From: 66-474 sp963771735
GTDB taxonomy: Bacteria > Pseudomonadota > Gammaproteobacteria > Xanthomonadales > Rhodanobacteraceae
NCBI GenBank assembly: GCA_963771735.1
Contig: CAVYUN010000002.1
Location: 930,001 to 994,000, forward strand
Length of the DNA stretch: 64,000 nt
Direction of reading: 5' to 3'
The position numbers were made by a program, and so were the translations under genes. Position 1 is the stretch's first letter; every line of letters begins with the position of its first letter. Positions 62,038 through 64,000 of this stretch are shown piece after piece. Under the pieces are notes generated by a model. It did no database searches. It was not told the origin of the DNA and saw only the letters and a list, made by a program, of their open reading frames with translations.

Positions 62038-62997
62038 ATGCGTTGGCAGGTATTCGTGATTTTCTTGTCCGGTTTGATTGTGCAGGATGTGCACGCGCAG
62101 TCCGTGCCCGGACAAAAGAGCCAGGCCGGGAATTCTGCAAAGGCGGTTCTGCGGGAACCCTTCCGCATGCCGGTATCGGAACAGCGGAACATCGCGGAGA
62201 ATCCATCATGGACGGCCCCGCAGAAGCCATTTCGCATCTACGGCAATACCTGGTACGTGGGGCCACACGGTCTGGGCGTCTTCCTTGTCACCGCGCCTAC
62301 TGGCGATGTTCTTGTCGATGGCGGTGTGCCGGGGGATGCATCACTGATCGAAGGAAATATCCATGCTCTTGGTGTCAATTTGCGCGACATCAAGTGGATT
62401 CTCAATTCCCATGCGCATTCCGACCACGTCGGCGGCATGGCTCGGCTTGCCCATGACACGGGCGCGCAGGTGATTGCGAATGCCGCGGATACTTCATTGC
62501 TAGAACGCGGTGGTCACGATGACCCGGAATACGGAGACAGATTTCCCTTTCCGCCGGTACATGTGTCGCGCGAAGTAACCGATGGCGAGCGTTTGCATCT
62601 TGGGGATCTTGCAATCACGGCACACTCGACGCCAGGGCATACCAAAGGCAACACGACCTGGACGTGGATGTCATGCGAAGGCAAGCGTTGCTTGCACATG
62701 GTGGATGTCGGAAGCCTGTCGGCGCCCGGCTTCAAATTGATCGGGAATCCAAAGTATCCGAATATCGTCGAGGATTTTCAGCACAGCTTTGTCGTGGTCG
62801 CGGCGCTGCCTTGCGACATCCCGCTGGCACCGCATCCCGGCATGGTGTCGTTCTGGGAACGCGTGGCCAAGCGCAAGCAAGATGGCGTCAGTGCACTGAT
62901 AGATCCTGCGGGGTGCCGTGATTACGCGAGCCATGCCCGCAAAAGCTTCGAGGCGGAGCTGGCAAAGCAGCGTGAGCATGTTGCCGCGTCAAAATAG
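62038..62997 (+). CDS. Subclass B3 metallo-beta-lactamase-like hydrolase
   Basis: A 319-residue secreted protein: signal peptide 1-20 (cut after DVHA), then an alpha-beta/beta-alpha metallo-hydrolase fold. The zinc ligands fit B3 enzymes: NSHAHSDH (His125, His127, Asp129, His130), GHTKGNTTW (His201) and PHPGM (His266), with the family PCD motif (ALPCDIPLAPHP). Start ATG 62038 has GGAG 6 nt upstream. Environmental Xanthomonadales often carry chromosomal B3 genes; whether this one hydrolyses beta-lactams is not shown by sequence. It sits alone between hemC and cca, with no mobile element. Confidence 0.85.
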   Translation: MRWQVFVIFLSGLIVQDVHAQSVPGQKSQAGNSAKAVLREPFRMPVSEQRNIAENPSWTAPQKPFRIYGNTWYVGPHGLGVFLVTAPTGDVLVDGGVPGDASLIEGNIHALGVNLRDIKWILNSHAHSDHVGGMARLAHDTGAQVIANAADTSLLERGGHDDPEYGDRFPFPPVHVSREVTDGERLHLGDLAITAHSTPGHTKGNTTWTWMSCEGKRCLHMVDVGSLSAPGFKLIGNPKYPNIVEDFQHSFVVVAALPCDIPLAPHPGMVSFWERVAKRKQDGVSALIDPAGCRDYASHARKSFEAELAKQREHVAASK

Positions 62998-63057
62998 GAG
63001 CGGCCGTTCACTCGGAATTTTTTTAGAATCGCCTGCCAGGCACAACGGGCATGAAGA

Positions 63058-64000
63058 TCATGAGCGCGGCGAGGCCTTGATCGCCGCGATGCGCGCCTTG
63101 TGCATGGCTTCGCCGATCGCGGGGCCTTGCAGGCCCTCGTCGACGAAGGGCTGTGCGGTGACGGCCGCGGCGGCGTCGCGCGCGGCGCGCAGGAAGTCCG
63201 CCTGCGGGTAGGCATCGTCCTCGTGGTGCAGGCGGCCGCGCTTGTCGGCCATGCACGCGACCAGGAACGGTTCGAGGCGTTGCGGGCGGCGGAAGGCATC
63301 GAAGGCTTCCAGCAAGGCCAGCACGGTCGCGGGTTTCAGCTCAAGCGCGCGGTGCGCGTCCAAATGATGGCGGCAGGTCAGCGCCGCGAGTTGCGCGTAT
63401 TCGGCCGGCACTTTCAGGCGCCCGCACAATGCCTCGACGGTTGCGAGTCCGCGGTGCTCGTGGGCAATGTGGCGCGGAAGTTCGTCTTGCGGCGTCAGTG
63501 CCTTGCCCAGGTCGTGGGTGAACGCGCAGAAGCCGGCCAAGTCGTCGCCCGGCGCGAGCCGCGCGGCCTGGTCCATCACCAGTTCCTGGTGCACGCCGCA
63601 ATCGACTTCGGGATGGTGTTCGGGACTTTGCGGCACGCCGTACAGCGCATCGACTTCCGGGAACAGGACGGCCAGCGCGCCGCATTCGCGCAACGCGCGC
63701 AGGAACGCGGAAGGCACGGGCTCGGCCAGCGCCTTGCGGGTTTCCGCCCAGACGCGTTCGGGCACCAGGTGCGCGACTTCGCCGTTGGCGACCATCGCGC
63801 GCATCAACGCCATGGTTTCCTCGGCGATGCGGAAACCGAGCGGCGCGAAGCGCGCGAGGAAACGCGCGACGCGCAGGACGCGCACCGGATCCTCGGCGAA
63901 AGCGGGCGAGACATGCCGCAATACGCGGTCGCGCAGGTCCTTCTCGCCGCGGTAGGGATCGACCAGTTCGCCGGACTCGTCGCGTGCCATCGCGTTGATG
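63058..64000 (-). CDS. cca: Cca, tRNA nucleotidyltransferase, C-terminal part (5' end outside window)
   Basis: Adds CCA to tRNA 3' ends. The frame is open to base 64000 and the N-terminal catalytic DxD part lies outside the window; the first residues seen are INAMARDESGELVDPYRG, typical of the neck. Visible: DPVRVLRVARFLARF, then an HD-domain region with HHPEVDCGVHQELV and FTHDLGKAL, and the E. coli-type C-terminus. The HD domain has 2',3'-phosphodiesterase activity in related enzymes. It is convergent with the beta-lactamase gene. Confidence 0.95.
   Translation of the reverse strand, partial: INAMARDESGELVDPYRGEKDLRDRVLRHVSPAFAEDPVRVLRVARFLARFAPLGFRIAEETMALMRAMVANGEVAHLVPERVWAETRKALAEPVPSAFLRALRECGALAVLFPEVDALYGVPQSPEHHPEVDCGVHQELVMDQAARLAPGDDLAGFCAFTHDLGKALTPQDELPRHIAHEHRGLATVEALCGRLKVPAEYAQLAALTCRHHLDAHRALELKPATVLALLEAFDAFRRPQRLEPFLVACMADKRGRLHHEDDAYPQADFLRAARDAAAAVTAQPFVDEGLQGPAIGEAMHKARIAAIKASPRS

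Noticed and set aside
1..64000. CRISPR array, tRNA/rRNA genes, insertion sequences or prophage
   Set aside because: No regular direct repeats, no cloverleaf-like sequence I could identify, and no transposase, integrase (other than XerC) or phage gene is present. A tRNAscan and an IS search would be decisive.

Overview
The window is a high-GC bacterial chromosome segment that reads as core genome of a gammaproteobacterium of the order Xanthomonadales (Lysobacterales), most likely a Rhodanobacteraceae- or Xanthomonadaceae-like organism. The evidence is gene order and protein families: dapF-DUF484-xerC-hslV-hslU, a divergent rsmB-fmt-def / LysM-dprA-topA-tsaC block, a coxBAC cluster with DUF2244, DUF2909, SURF1, ctaA and cyoE, and a KefC-type antiporter next to a giant membrane ankyrin protein. 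Genus placement is inference. I see no rRNA, tRNA, CRISPR array, insertion sequence or prophage gene.

Layout. (1) 1-9.1 kb: end of a SNF2 helicase, a GFA protein, then a long minus-strand run (DUF971, a hypothetical, hslU, hslV, xerC, DUF484, dapF, a broken lptM and a Sel1-repeat secreted protein). (2) 9.2-16.8 kb: GNAT/RimK-like pair, aroE, gamma carbonic anhydrase, an aldehyde dehydrogenase, and an M3 oligopeptidase whose first part is split by about five frameshifts. (3) 16.8-27.7 kb: K+/H+ antiporter, 1153-residue membrane ankyrin protein, FadL porin behind a palindromic operator, DUF4168 protein, PutA. (4) 27.8-40.8 kb: aa3-type cytochrome c oxidase, its heme A and copper assembly factors, and a two-PAS GGDEF-EAL protein. 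(5) 40.8-48.4 kb: an envelope-glycosylation island with two ArnT/PMT-like membrane enzymes, a GT9, a GT2, a DUF5672 and a GT4 protein on both strands. (6) 48.4-58.2 kb: translation and DNA maintenance (rsmB, fmt, def, LysM, dprA, topA, tsaC) plus an orphan AMP-ligase. (7) 58.2-64 kb: purD, LplT-like MFS, hemC, a complete-looking subclass B3 metallo-beta-lactamase, and the C-terminal part of cca.

The respiratory block is the most coherent system. Subunits II, I and III are made with CtaA and CyoE (heme A), SURF1 (heme insertion), and SCO plus PCuAC (copper). The usual Cox11-type ctaG is absent between subunits I and III, and a caa3-type CtaG (PF09678-like) sits about 6 kb downstream instead. 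The CuA loop of subunit II also lacks the usual Glu (Val255). Other notable signals are five genes with a -10 box only 6-7 nt before the start codon (possible leaderless mRNAs), six tail-to-tail gene overlaps of 4-52 nt, and two zones of multiple frameshifts (7.9-8.5 and 14.9-15.5 kb) that are either real gene decay or local assembly error. I did not find a clearly novel multi-gene defence or mobile system.
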